Source: Owenia fusiformis (taxonomy: Eukaryota; Annelida; Polychaeta; Sabellida; Oweniidae). Taken from it: a stretch of 60,000 bases of DNA. The notes beneath the pieces are model-generated. The model was given only the letters and a program-made list of their open reading frames with translations. It was not told the origin of the DNA and made no database searches. The stretch lies in NCBI GenBank assembly GCA_903813345.2, contig CAIIXF020000003.1:18864931-18924930 (forward strand). Reading direction: 5' to 3'. A program made the position numbers and the translations under genes. This document shows, piece by piece, positions 1 to 12,262 of this stretch (positions are counted from its first letter, which is position 1; every line of letters begins with the position of its first letter).

Positions 1-413
1 ACCTAAATTAGAAGGTTAAATAAAGGTGAACTTATTGCTTGTCTCCTTCGCCTTCAAAACCTTACACAATTTTGAAAATCTTAAAAGCGTTCATATAATA
101 CGATTTGAACTGTAGCCGCTAGGCAATTGTGACGTCATAAAAGCACATGTTTCAATGAATAAAATGTGAAATTTTAGTAAAATTCTGATCAGTATTACTA
201 AAGTTATACCGATTTCAACGAACCGTGCAAGCGTGAAATGTTACGTCTTACAGCGTATTTGACGATGTCGGAGTACATTTAACTTCAAAATTATGGTAGA
301 TCCTATCACACTTTCCATGGAAAAATAATTTCAGTGAAATGCGAATAAAAAATACTTCAAAATGATATATAATGCACATAGTTAGCTTTTTAAATAAGGC
401 AGATATTTAGAGG
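1..413. other. AT-rich stretch without recognisable gene
   Basis: No convincing exon, repeat boundary or RNA gene was seen here on either strand. Confidence 0.4.
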
Positions 414-527
414 TTATGTCACTATCGTGGCATATATGCCCGAGGGTCTCAGTGATATATGGCCCGACCTTGGGAGGGACTTTGATCTCTGAGAACCGAG
501 GGCATATGTGCCACGATAGTGACATAA
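414..527. repeat. Imperfect hairpin repeat
   Basis: TTATGTCACTATCGTGGCAT (from 414) is matched in reverse complement by the end of the segment (to 527). The stem is close to 40 bp with a few mismatches and a short loop. It lies 5 bp from the next inverted-repeat element, so the two may be parts of one larger mobile unit. Confidence 0.75.
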
Positions 528-532
528 ACGAT

Positions 533-769
533 TTATAACATACCTATGATGATGTAGACTTAGAATTATAGAATTGACAAACAAATGGTTTGAAAATGAT
601 TGAAATGAGTTTAGAAAAATTGCTCGCGCAGTTTTATCTTCGATTGATTGGTTATGACGTCAGCGCATTGACCAATCAGAAAGTTAGCGGGCGCGGGCTT
701 TTCAAAACTTATATTGGCCCGCTGTCTTGTGTACACTTTGCACTATACATCATCATAGGTATGTTATAA
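533..769. mobile_element. Small foldback/MITE, about 24-bp terminal inverted repeats
   Basis: TTATAACATACCTATGATGA... at 533-556 is repeated in reverse complement at 746-769. The 237-bp unit has no ORF and contains a TGACGTCA palindrome near 655. Its size and structure fit a non-autonomous DNA transposon. The flanks suggest a short TA-rich target duplication, but this is not certain. Confidence 0.75.
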
Positions 770-946
770 TAACGCTTAAAGCTGAGATTACCCTGTATTT
801 CCCGAATTGTCCCCAGGTCCGTGCACGTCATACATACATTTTAAGAAAAATGGTATGTCAAAGAAGATTTTAAACCAAATGTTGCCTTGATAGCTTAGAA
901 AAAATGAAAAAACTTTCCTATTTTCTCTACAGTCCTTATTGCCCCT

Positions 947-3560
947 TTAAAACATGTACTTCGTCCCATTATTTCTTATCTCGTTCTAAAACTATCTCTA
1001 CGTAGAAGATAAATTATTTCCACATTGTTATATCTCACTTTTTACAGGTTTTACGAAAAATTTGACGAAGATCCAATGAACGGTTTAAAAAAGACGGGAC
1101 GTCCCTTGTTAACACCCCATTCACATTTCCTACGGCGACCTTGCGGTCTATCATTTCTGCGGCCAGTAACATTTCTACGCTCGCCGTGGAATTTCTGCGC
1201 TCTCATACTTTTGCAGTCACATTTCCCACGGCAGCCGCACGGTGAATTTTAAATTTCTGTTGATAGATAATACCTTTTTCATTTTATTTACATCGGGACA
1301 ATTTATAATTGTTATTCATAGTGCTAGGATGTAATATCAAATGAAAAGTAATCGTGGAACATTGACAAATAATGATTCAATCTTGTTGGGCCGGTTGATT
1401 TCTACGGGGACCTCAGAAATGAACAAATATTATAACTCCGAGTTATAATTTCTACGGCGACCCTGCGGCCTGTAAAAAACTGGATACGCCGTACGGAGGC
1501 CGCAAGGTGAGCGTAGTTTTCCTACGCTCGCCGCAGAAATACATTGATTTAATTGATCTGCGGTCGACGCACGGCCTCCGTACGACAAATGTGACTGGGG
1601 TGTCACGAAGAAAATAATGATCACTATAATGATAACCCTACAACAACATAACAACTGCATCCTACAGGTTGTTTGATAAAAACCTATTTGTAATTATTGT
1701 GAGGTCCATTAAAACAACAACATTTATTTTGAAAATCCCAATCCCCTATTTGATGCAAATAACGGATGAAGACATGGCTTGACACAAGTTTCTTAAAAAA
1801 CTAATTTGTTTGAGATCTAGAATTTGTGCGTTTTATGAACTACATGTACAGTATCACAGCATCCTTGCGACTTGATGTCAGCCCTTGATGAAGAACATTT
1901 TCTACTTACTTATTAGAACTGCCAACAGTAACGCCACATTTCCGAAGGCCATGTCTGCTCCAATTGTATTACCTTTAACTACCTGAATATTGTGATTATG
2001 TGGTATCGCCTGAATACGAGCTTCTTTCAATGAGACAAAGTTAATGTTTATTCAATGCATGCAGTTCTTCTTTATATCATCTATCATTTGTCATGATTAA
2101 CTGCACTACGTGTAACACTGGGACCTGGGCACTGGGAGGTATTTTGAAATAAAGACAGCGGGTCTTTGTAACAAGATGGACTGCCTTCCGGTGGTAGATT
2201 CTCGTACGATATTTTGTTTTCACCATTTAACCCCATTTCTTGACGAGTTTCTCAATAATCATATACGTGCCGCTAGCGCATAATCCGGGCCTAGTGTGGG
2301 AGAATCTTTTTAGTATCCATTTTGCATCAATGATAGGTGAGAAATTCACAGTTTTAGTTTCGTAGACCTTTCAGTTCTAGTATCATGAACCTTTGATTCC
2401 AATTGATAAAAAATGTCAACATCGAAGTCAAATATTTTCAACATTTTGCCAAGTGTCATAGGCATCTAACCATTGATGTACCAGTATGGATTATGTTTCT
2501 TAAGTATGTGGTATGGGCTAGGCCTGCATCTACTTGGATTTTAATCGACTAGCTATAGCCGATCCGTCAGCGATCAAAATTATTCTCAAGCTTACTTACT
2601 TTTCCGTATACACAATTTGGGAAATTATTGGCATACATGAAACCTATTTAAAACATCTTTTATATTATTCAAAAGTGTTGATTATCAATGGTTCTCAGTC
2701 CTCTAAAGTTAAAAAAAATGGAAATACCTGGGTGTTAATCCAAAGATAATCCTTGAAAAATGAGAAATATTTTTGGGGATTATATGGTACAATCTTATAA
2801 TCAATATAATGTCTTAAAGTGTATTGATGTTTTTTGGATAAAAAAACATAAGCGAAATCCATGAAAAAACTCCCCCGATTCATTCGACAAATAACTCCCC
2901 CTTCTTTGATGGAGAAAAGTGACAAAATCAAGAAAACAAAATTTCTTATCAAATTCTTCTACCAGAGATTCGACCATGCTGAAACGAAGACATCGTGTCT
3001 ACGTTTCCAGCTGTATCAAGAACAAGAATGAAATGCAAACATGTGTTCGTCGGGAGTACAGAATGCGGGATTGCACATTCATTGAAGCACACCTTGCAAC
3101 AATATCATTATAAGAGTTATTTCTAATGTTAGAAAACTTTCGATAAAAGCTGTTTCGAAAACGTATACGTAAACTTGTACTTTAAAGGGTCTTGTCACAT
3201 TAAAATCAATTTGAAATTGATTTTCATGGTGACATAAACAGTTTTCGAATTCTAAACCTCATTCATCAATCAGTGACCGCGAATTTAATATAAGTCGCTT
3301 CGTTGCAATCTGTACATTATACCATGGTCAGAGTAATATCAGGTATATATTTAGCAAGTGATAAATCACATATTTGGGACAGGGATGATATCAGGATTAG
3401 AGGGATGATATCAGGGATGATATTGATATCATCCTGGGTAAATTAAAAAATTACATTTTCAAAAAAACATTTATTCAAAGAAATTTCGTTTTTCGACCAA
3501 AGTATTGGTATCGATATGGTGAACTGAATTCAACAATGTTTTTTCTCTTGAACAGATTAT
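947..3560. repeat. Long dispersed direct repeat, left copy
   Basis: Matches 55,410-58,140 in the same orientation, about 54 kb away. Near-identical blocks are 947-1089, 1604-2462 and 2813-3560. This copy differs by a MITE (1112-1603) and by unique sequence at 2463-2812 where the other copy carries about 1 kb including a SINE. One block begins like an exon (TTTTTACAG then a frame reading FDE-FDEDPMNGL), but no complete protein can be followed. It may be a duplicated genomic segment or two copies of a mobile element whose ends I cannot define. Confidence 0.75.
1112..1603. mobile_element. MITE with ACACCCCA termini, inserted in the left direct repeat
   Basis: The ends are ACACCCCATTCACATTT (1112) and, in reverse complement, ACACCCCAGTCACATTT (to 1603). 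Neighbouring sequence continues on both sides in the empty homologous site near 55,500, which supports insertion. The interior is GC-richer than the surroundings and repeats short 'TTTCTACGGCGACC'-like motifs. A deleted relative sits at 7183-7327. ORFs across it are repeat-derived. Confidence 0.8.
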
Positions 3561-4650
3561 TGAAAAAATTCTGTAAAAAACAGTCCTTTGTGTAATGTTG
3601 ACTGATTGACAACAATTTAATGCGAACATTATTTATATTATACGAGGGTATATCATAAAGTTATCATAATATCTCTCTAATTTTTTTGTTTTTCAATATA
3701 TTCTGATGAATTTTTCACAGAATATGTAGTGTAGAATGCTGTATTAATCTATCAAAAGATATTTGGTATAACATAAATATTATTAAAGAAATGGTTGCCA
3801 TAGTAACCGGAAATCAAGGCACTCGGGGCAAATAAAAAATTGTGTAAAAATATCCCCAACTGACCATGTTTAATGCATAGGATATAGTTCTGAGTAATGA
3901 CATTAGCGGTTATTAGTGATTTGGTTTTCTGAATAAAAAGTCATTTTCTCCTTCCCTACCCCATTGGAGCGCCATCTGGCGTTTTGGGAAGTGAATCGGG
4001 ACTAAATATTTATAGGGTAGGTCCTAATTTATCTGAAAACATGTCAGAGTTCAGTGGGAAATCTCATTTTAAGCTGGCGGCGGAGTGATTTTGACCTTGG
4101 TGATTTTACCAGAATTCTCTGAGAAATCTGACGATAGAGGGGGTTAGTGTCTTCAAGTTTATTTATCGTTTCAAAAATTCGGTGGACAACCCATGGTAAG
4201 ATTGTTATAGCAGGCTGGGCGAGTCTCTCCCGAACACTGTGGTATGTTGCACTAGGCTTGGATGTTGTAATGGCCACCTATGGGAAACTCTACTGTGGTC
4301 TTCAACCATAATAAGATATCAAATAAGCTATGAAACACATCAAATTGTTAAATACCATGTGTTCTTGACTGTTTTGAACAATCATAATGGTCATGCAAAT
4401 TGTGTGATCTCATAATGGATGCTTGTGATGCTTCATTAGAAGTGATGTTAGACACTACAAGTGTTTTGTCAAATATTCCAAGGAAAGTCGATTTTCCCCC
4501 TTTAGTTTATCTTAATTCGTGGGAAATATGTTGAAAAGTAGGTCTTAATATATAAAGATGATGATAGAAGATGACACTCAGATTGAAAATAAAAATTCTC
4601 TCATATCATGGCTGGTGTTAAGTTGTGCACCTGCACCTAAGGTATTTGCC
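3561..4650. other. Non-coding stretch, no recognisable element
   Basis: AT-rich sequence. A 77-residue minus-strand ORF near 4.1 kb shows no recognisable domain or splice context. Confidence 0.35.
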
Positions 4651-4655
4651 ATATT

Positions 4656-6879
4656 CACGGTCTCCGATACTACCCAACGTAAATCGTTCCGGACTTGTTT
4701 TTCATAACCATTTGGACTTGATTTATGGAAAAAAGTAGAGGTAGGTTTGTAAATTTGGTTATGAACTTGCTTTCACTTGACTTTATATAAATTATAACAC
4801 AATTAGATAACTTACCATACTATATACCCTATCTTCAGGCACACACAAACGCCTTTTTTGTACGAACCGTTTGCTATAGTCTTGTTATTTCGGAATGTGA
4901 GCGATTCTGCAAGTGTTTTCACCTATTTTGCCTGATAATCACCAGCCTGCCTTGTATCCAATGAATACACCGATTTATAATGAAAGTAGCCATATTGTGA
5001 AGGAAAATCATGATTTAAAATGGTTTAAATGAGTAGCAATTGTCAAAAGAATATTTTTTAGATTTAACCATTTGGACGTGACCTAAATATTCCAGTTAAT
5101 GATGTTGACTTGTTATTGGAACGTTTCTGACTTGTGTTATTGGAACGTTTCTGACTTGTAGAACACAATGAACCATTTTTAAGTGTGGAACAGCTCAATA
5201 AACTTTATAGATTTCCAACAAAACAGTGGAAGAAGTTGTCTGAGTGATACTATCTAAATGATCATCATTAATTAAATGTATTAAGAGATACTTGTCAAGG
5301 TTGAATTAGGGAATCATTACAGATACATGTTCTTTACTTGATACTTTCAAGGGGCAAGAATGCATGTGGAGAGAAAAGTTGATTTTCTACTTTTTCTTAT
5401 GTTTTGCCTCTTCGCTTTTTTAAAGACTTCACTCGTCGCTATTTTCAATTTGTCTTTGAAAAAATGTGAGCATAAGTTTGCCTCGAATAAGACTTTAAAC
5501 CCATCTTATTGGCTTCAAACTGACTTCCATGCTTATATTAATGCTAAGCAAGAAGTTTAGTGAAAGTTGAGAAGAAATAATTAGTTTTAATCGTTATTTA
5601 CTGTTAAAAATCTACTGGTTTGCCCCTAGATCATTAACAATTTGATTCATTATTATTTGTTATAATTTCATAATTTGCCTCACTGCATGCAGGTTTTTGC
5701 CTCGGATTCTTCTTTAGACTTTCCCCTTCACTTCCAATGCACTAAATACGTTCAAAAAGCTCAGCGTCGCCTCTTTTAAATGGCCTGGGTTTTGACTCTT
5801 TTTAATACGAGAGATGTGTCGCCTAAGACAGGATTTGCTGTAAACTTACAATAATAATATTAGCCCCAAATGTATTTTGAAAAGAATATATAGAAACATC
5901 ATCGATCGCCGAAATACGATCTATGCCCGCACATACATGGATTCCATCATCTTTTTTATTTGACACATGGCCTTGAATTGCATGCGCTTTTGTAGAGGAC
6001 TGGGTTCAACGTATTCTTCCTCCTATATCGAGGTGCCATCATCAAATGACAGCCTTGAGCCTAATTTATCACACATCCGGAATCCATAATCCAGTGTTTT
6101 GTAACGCCATATGCCTTTATCACGAAAAGGGACGTCAAGCCTGAATAAATCGGAGGGATGGTCCCTCTTGAAGTGTTCAAAGAATATATTTTTATCTGCA
6201 CTTTTAAAAGTACATTCGTGGCACTTGTTTCTGGGAACTGAAATTACAAAATCTGTGAATATTTAGTACAAAAACTCCTCTAAAACATAATCATACTAAA
6301 TCCAATTATTCCAGAAGCATAGACAATTCATCAAACAATGGGACGTATAAATACCATTACAAGACAATTCCTAATCGTTATTTTTTATCACGTTGTGTAC
6401 AATTCGAAGTCGTTCACCTTGTGATTATAAGACAAGTCCGTGTCAGAATAAGGACCATTCGCCGTCGTTAACTCCACTTTTTACATTACGGTCATTTATG
6501 GAAATTTGAAGGTACAGATAGTTAAAATATTAACACGATCTTTAATGTAGTGAATATTGTTCCACGTTATAAAATGACTTTTTTGTTTAAACATAGTTCA
6601 ATGACAATAATGCAGATTTAGAGCATATTTCTGGCATTTTTGTTATTTAATGCCGATAAATATGAACTATGATGGCACGATCGCCAAATTAGATATGTGG
6701 GTAAAAAAAATAATGTTTTAAGTAGAAGTTAGCGTATGTATTTTTCTAAACGATTGAATTATATTACATTTTTGAGCCATTCTGATGAATGTCTCATCTC
6801 ATTCTCCTACGAAATGAGTCCAAATGGTTATGAAAAACAAGTCCGGAACGAGTTACGTTGGGTAGTATCGGAGACCGTG
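4656..6879. mobile_element. 2.2-kb non-autonomous element: CAC termini, 5-bp ATATT target duplication
   Basis: Starts CACGGTCTCCGATACTACCC and ends with its reverse complement. The inverted repeats run about 65 bp with few mismatches. ATATT occurs directly before (4651-4655) and after (6880-6884) the element, a 5-bp target site duplication. Inverted repeats starting CAC with a 5-bp duplication are hallmarks of the Transib/RAG-like superfamily. No transposase is visible: the interior is AT-rich, and the 66-residue ORF at 5360-5560 has no domain. Structure and duplication are seen directly; the superfamily is inference. Confidence 0.75.
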
Positions 6880-7146
6880 ATATTGTAACAGTTGTGACGT
6901 GATTTGCTATATTTAAATACCGTTCCGGGTGGCAGGGACCCAGTATTAAAAGATTTTTAGAAAAGTAGCTAAAATATATTATTTTCTGTTGAAACTTATA
7001 CATAAAGTTGTTAAGATGTTGATCTTTATTATCTGAAAGTTTCATGTAATTATATTAAAATATAGCAAAGTTAGAGCGGGGCGTCCAAGACTTTTGGATC
7101 ACCCCTCGTATTATGACTCCACTTCCTAAAAATACACTAATTATAC

Positions 7147-7392
7147 AGCACTATGTCCAGTCAACATTCAAAATGGCAGCGGTAACACCATGCACATATG
7201 ACGGATACACCGTACGGAGGCCGCAAGGCGAGCGTAGTTTTCCTACGCTCGCCGCAGAAATACACTGATTTAATTGATCTGCGGTCGACACACGGCCTCC
7301 GTACGACAAATGTGACTGGGGTGTTACGCTTCGACATTTCACATGAATCATATATTGTCCAATTTTGATACAAAACAAATTCCACAGGCCAC
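7147..7392. mobile_element. TIR element of the 'TCCAATTTTGATACA' family, interrupted by a MITE
   Basis: The right part (about 7345-7392) contains TCCAATTTTGATACAAAACA, as in the right end of the element at 53,941-54,964. The left part (CACTATGTCCAGTCAACATT) resembles the opposite end of that family. The MITE at 7183-7327 lies between them, so this is a nested insertion. The boundaries are approximate. Confidence 0.5.
7183..7327. mobile_element. Internally deleted copy of the ACACCCCA MITE
   Basis: From about 7202 to 7327 it is nearly identical to 1477-1603, including the 'GTACGGAGGCCGCAAGG' and 'ACGCTCGCCGCAGAAATACA' blocks and the terminal GTGACTGGGGTGT. The left end (ACACCATGCACAT) is a degraded copy of the same terminal repeat. 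About 350 bp of the longer copy is missing. Confidence 0.7.
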
Positions 7393-7710
7393 AAATGCAC
7401 ATAGCCTTCGTATAAATCTTATCACCTTCATCAACAAGCCATTATTACCCAATATAACTCACTCCGTATTGACATTTAATGAAAAAGTTGTGTATCATTG
7501 ATTTGTCAAATGCAGGAAATAGATAATAAAGTATCCAAGTAGATAAAAAAAATGTATCCAAGCGTGAAGTATACCGTTATTGTGCTTTATGCAACATAAC
7601 ATATTTACTATCACAATATAATCGGTAATCTTGGAATGGACTGGTGTGATAGATAACTCCCACTTGTCAACACCCTCGACATGTGCATGAATCAGGCAAA
7701 AGTTGAATAT

Positions 7711-8091
7711 CACTGGTGATCCACTCGATTACGCTGGTTACCAAAACGGTTCGTTTTGGTAACAAAATGTCGGAACATCCGGAAGGTACAATTTTTCTCG
7801 TTTCCTTATTTTACACGTTGTAGGCAGAATTCCCACGACATTTTTTAACACAAACGTGTATCAGTATCATATGCTTAAGAAATGTTTCATTATAATTGCT
7901 ATTTTTTCGCAAACATGTACATTTTCTAAATCATATGATACTGATGTACGTTGTGAGAAAAAACGTCGTGGGGATTCTGCCTACAACGCGTGAAATAAGG
8001 AAAAAAGAAAAATCGTGCCTTCGACGTTCAGAGATTTTGTTACCAAAACGGTTCGTTTTGGTAACGAGCGTAATCGAGTGGATCACCAGTG
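7711..8091. mobile_element. Foldback MITE: CACTGGTG termini, 5-bp AATAT duplication, internal hairpins
   Basis: The two ends are inverted copies beginning CACTGGTGATCCACTCGATT. AATAT flanks both sides (7706-7710 and 8092-8096). Each arm carries its own hairpin, GTTACCAAAAC-GGTTC-GTTTTGGTAAC, near 7739 and 8039. The interior is also largely palindromic: the 'AAATAAGG' and 'CGTTGTAGGCAGAATTCCCA' blocks recur inverted. The overlapping ORFs on both strands follow from the palindrome. The 5-bp duplication and CAC ends match the element at 4656-6879. Confidence 0.85.
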
Positions 8092-8365
8092 AATATATTC
8101 CAGTTTCTTGCGGTTTTGTTAAAACCAACAATGTAAAAGTTAACTAGAAACATGACGACGGGGACTCTTTATCACAGGTCGCGTGTTTCGGATATCTTTT
8201 GACGTCATACCACTGAGTGAGACATTTTGATTTTGTATTTTTGTGTCGTACGTTAATATAATAACCCAGATGCGAGTAGAAATAATCTTGATTTACATCA
8301 TTAAAAATTCAAAATTTAGTCAAAGTAATATCATATTTGAAATCTACATGTAAAATTATATCTAA

Positions 8366-8700
8366 AAGTGTGGTTTCAAAAAGTGTTTATCAACTTTGAA
8401 AAATTAATTTTCTTGGAAAATGTGATTTCTTGCTCGGGGAGATTCTCCATAGACCCCATGCTATAAAACCACAAAAACTGAAATATTTTTTCTTTTAGTG
8501 GACAGATAATATTTTGCTTTACTGGACGTATTTTCATTAGTATAAGTATCAGACACATAAGGGTTATATGAAAATTGAGCCACTTAAATTGATAATATTC
8601 AAGTTTAAGGGAACTTTCTTATATACCTGCCATGTTAATTGACCCGAATCAGCCACCTGGTGGTGAAACTGGTAACTACTTACTCGCATTTGGGTAATTT
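8366..8700. repeat. Dispersed repeat, copy 1
   Basis: Matches 19,970-20,222 in the same orientation, including 'AAGGGAACTTTCT', 'GACCCGAA', 'GAGACTGGTAACTAC'-like blocks and the end CTCGCAT. No coding potential was seen. Confidence 0.65.
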
Positions 8701-8797
8701 GACGGAGTGTCTGGAAATAGGCCCCCGAGTGGGTGTTCAATTTCCTCTTCTTCCACAAAGTCCAATTTGAACTTAATATCATCAAAATTTAAGGTTA

Positions 8798-8890
8798 ACA
8801 AATACAAGTAATCAATAAAGAAGTTGGTACGTGCATACAGGATGTTTCAAACAAATACAAGTAATCAATAAAGAAGTTGGTACGTGCATA
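8798..8890. repeat. Short tandem duplication
   Basis: An identical unit of about 40 bp containing TAATCAATAAAGAAGTTGGT occurs twice, about 53 bp apart. Confidence 0.8.
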
Positions 8891-9299
8891 TACCTTTGTC
8901 CAACTCTGCACGGCTTTGTTCTTGTAAGATGTTAACCTTCTATTTTTGGGGGAGGGGATTTTGCAAATATTTAATGCACTTAATTTGATGTACATGTATA
9001 ATACACATATTAGATATATAAGAACTGATACTCATTATTATATAAGCATGAAAGTTGTTAGTATATATATGAAATTCATGCAAAGAATAGTTGGACGAGG
9101 GTTAATTACTATTTTGATATGTTCATTTCATAGGATAGGCAGAATTCTGGTTTGATAAAAATTGGTAGATATGTTTTATTACAAATCTTTCATTATACTT
9201 TGTAAGTCAGTTAGCCTTAGGTAAATGATGGACTTTTGACATGAATATATCCACAACTGTTTATTATGATGTATTTATTGTATGGTACTTTCATTACAG

Positions 9300-9904
9300 A
9301 TCAAAACAACATGTATATGGGTGCACCTCTAAGCAGTGACCCGCGTATGGCAATTCAGCCAGGGATCCAGCCAATGGGGACTGCAGGTTATCCGAGTGTA
9401 AGCCCATATGGCTCCAGTGGTATGCCCGGCATGCCTCCTGCCCCAAGCGGCCTTCCAGGAAGTCTGGGCCACATGGCGCAACCTGCTGGCCTTTCCAGTT
9501 CCTCTGCACCACCCGGAAGTAGCTTATCTTTAGGACAAACTCATCCAGGGGGTTTACCTCTTGGAGCTTCACCATTAGGACATTCGATTCTAGGACCATC
9601 TGGTTTAGGGCCTTCTGGCCTAGGCCCATCAAGCCTAGGACCTTCTGGACCTAGTTTATATGGCACACCACAGGGGAGGACTTTGGCTCTAGGACCAACA
9701 CCTCAAGGACTCACATCCATAGGACAGATGCATGGGCATGCATTGAAACCAACCCCAACACCCCCAAGTAGCTTATATGGACCAGGCCAATCATTCTCTG
9801 CATTACATGCAGCTAATGGTCAGCCTGTATATAGAGGGATGCCGGGTCAATCAGCATCTGGTATAAGTCCCTACCCTATTGATGTGAAAAATAATTCAGC
9901 TTGA
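9300..9904 (+). CDS. Terminal coding exon of a Gly/Pro/Ser-rich protein
   Basis: I do not recognise the protein. The exon starts after a clear acceptor (TACTTTCATTACAG, ending at 9299). It enters with two bases of a split codon and stays open for about 200 residues to TGA at 9902-9904. The segment is low-complexity: MYMGAPLSSDPRM near the start, then Gly, Pro, Ser, Leu and Met dominate, with a GPSGLGPSGLGPSSLGPSG-type repeat about two-fifths of the way in. It ends ISPYPIDVKNNSA. There are no membrane segments and few charged residues. Such tails are common in nuclear transcription and chromatin proteins; that role is inference only. Nearby upstream exons were not found, so the last intron is probably long. 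The in-frame ATG at 9266 lies in the intron and is not a likely start. Confidence 0.8.
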
Positions 9905-11555
9905 CCTACTTTTATTTTGATAAATGTGAAAATGAAACAACAATACTAAACAATATTGAAATTGAAAATGAAAATGCCAAAATATGAGTTGGAATTTTGG
10001 TAGACCTACCTCACTATCGATTTAAAGTGACAATTTAACTCATTTTTCTAAATCAGCCATGGTTTAAGGAAAGTCAAATTGTTAATACTGAAATATTCAG
10101 GATCTCAAAAAAAAACTACAAACACAATTTTACTCACTATAATACTGAAAACTTTAGATCTGAAAATATTTTTTGAAATATTGTAGTTGAAATTAGGGAG
10201 GTTAAGTACATTTATTCTTTGAAACAATGTGGCTAAGATGAGTTTATGGTATTCAGCCCGTTTAAGACACATGTAATATCAGAATATAAAAATATGGACG
10301 TTCAATTTAAAGTATTTTTGGAGACATACGTTTTTCGTAGTTTGAGCCGCAAGATACCATTCATATCTCGCAAAAATAATCTTGTAAAAAAAGTGCACAA
10401 AAGAAGCGTTTGCTAATACTTGAGAAAAGTTAGGTTAGGAAAGGAAGTTTCTCGAGATGTTATTTCACCTAAGAAAAAAATTTTCTTTTTGTCTAATGAA
10501 GACAGACATGTGGGGAAATGATATGCCAGCATAATTAGAATTTCTTTGTTGAAATAGTTCAGTGTTTCAGTTCAGGGGAAAATTCTTATCAACTTGAATT
10601 TTTGGCAGAAACATTTTCTATCTAGCCATTTTTACAAAGCAAAAAATTTAGACGACTTTTATGATACAATGTACTGAAACAATTTTCTAAATATATAAAA
10701 CACAACTTCTGTTTGTTGTTGAGGTAACTGTAATGGCTATCTATATTTGTATTGAATGCGGGATTGTAAATACAATATACAATACTAATAGGTTAGAATG
10801 AAATATCCACTTATTGGCTATTTTTACATGTGTACTCATTTGGATGAAAAAACTGTTAAAGGGACATTCCTTACTAACCTGTTGCTGTCTGATATATATG
10901 GTTGCTATAAGCAATTATTCAAAATTAATGTGAAAACAGTTTGGTTAGATCAGGTCAAATTTGAAAATTGTATTTTGTGTCAAGCCTTAAAGTGCTATTT
11001 AATTAAAAAGTAAGATCGAGTTTCTAAGTACATTTTTAGCATCTCTCGTCCCCTTTAAAGTGGGGATCTTACATGTTTCTGCCCCAAAGGTGGCCTTCTT
11101 TAATAATCACTGGACCGTTAAATCAGGGTACATACATACATAATACATACAATAATGATTGACTTTTAGGAAACATTTTATATGAGATTTTAAAGGAATT
11201 TACCAAGGTTGAGAGACATTTTGAACAGTACTACCCATGACAGGATATTCACTTTGTTTTTTTGTGTATTTGTTACGTTATTGTGTAATGGAAAAGGGAA
11301 AATGCTATGCATTTTTTGCTCAGTATAGGAGCTGTATATATGGTACACAAAGTAATTGTACAATTTTAGAATAACTGTACATATTTTACAAGGTCGCTTG
11401 TATTTTTACAGAGTATTCTTGACCACATTATTTGTAGATTTATTAGTATTTACTTTTCTAATGTTTTGATAGACCACTTTTTGTTAATTTTGATTTGCAA
11501 TGTAACAATTACCTCTAGTGTAATTTATTAATAAAAAGTTGATATCTGATATAAA
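9905..11555 (+). other. Probable long 3' UTR of the Gly/Pro/Ser-rich gene
   Basis: About 1.6 kb of AT-rich sequence without inverted repeats or retroelement hits, unlike the neighbourhood. It ends near a canonical AATAAA at 11,530. The 71-residue ORF at 10,798-11,013 has no recognisable domain and is probably chance. Confidence 0.5.
11530..11535 (+). promoter_or_regulatory. Polyadenylation signal AATAAA
   Basis: A canonical hexamer followed within 25-35 bp by T/G-rich sequence (TTTTGTGATTT). It is the most likely end of the gene whose last coding exon stops at 9904. Confidence 0.5.
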
Positions 11556-12026
11556 AGAATTTTGTGATTTATTAAAGGATGAATGGCTGTATTGTCAACA
11601 ATAAACGCCCACTTTTGCAGTTTTGGTGGTATGTTCTATATATTCTCCCTGATTACAAAACAAGTGTTATTTAAAAACAGCCTGTTCTCAATACTCTTTA
11701 AGTGTTATTTAACCTGATTGGTTAATTTGCCGAATGGTCAAAGAAACTCCCCATTGGATAACATTATAAAGATAATATTTCTGACATTTAACTTCCCGGA
11801 CCTGGCTAAAAAAACTAGGCAATAGGCAAATTAAATGATTAGGCAAAGTTATCACGTGTACAGGATTGCTATCATGATCGTTGATTTGTTATATTGGGAA
11901 TTGGACATCCATATTTTATTTATACAATTGTTGCTAACCAGCAGGTTCCATTTGTGTCGACAAGAGCGTATATCCTGGAATCAAAAGTCTGATTTCACTT
12001 TTATCATACCCCATTCGTTTATTCAC
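11556..12026. other. Intergenic AT-rich stretch
   Basis: No gene or element was recognised between the polyadenylation region and the 3' end of the LINE. Confidence 0.35.
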
Positions 12027-12262
12027 AATTTTTTTATTTTTTTTATTAAGAAATATTTATTGCTTCATAAAAATATCATAATATAAATCCCTTCAGTCGC
12101 CCGAAGGCATTATAGAAGGGTACATTAATAGCACAAAATACAAAATTATGATTAGGTCAAGGGGTTCACTCTGCACTTGTGGTTGGCCATGGGGTGGAAA
12201 TATTAAGTGTGGATAATATAAAATAAAGTATAGTATATATAGTATGTAGGGAGGGGAAAACG

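Noticed and set aside
9294-9632. 112-residue minus-strand ORF
   Set aside because: Antisense shadow of the Gly/Pro/Ser-rich exon.
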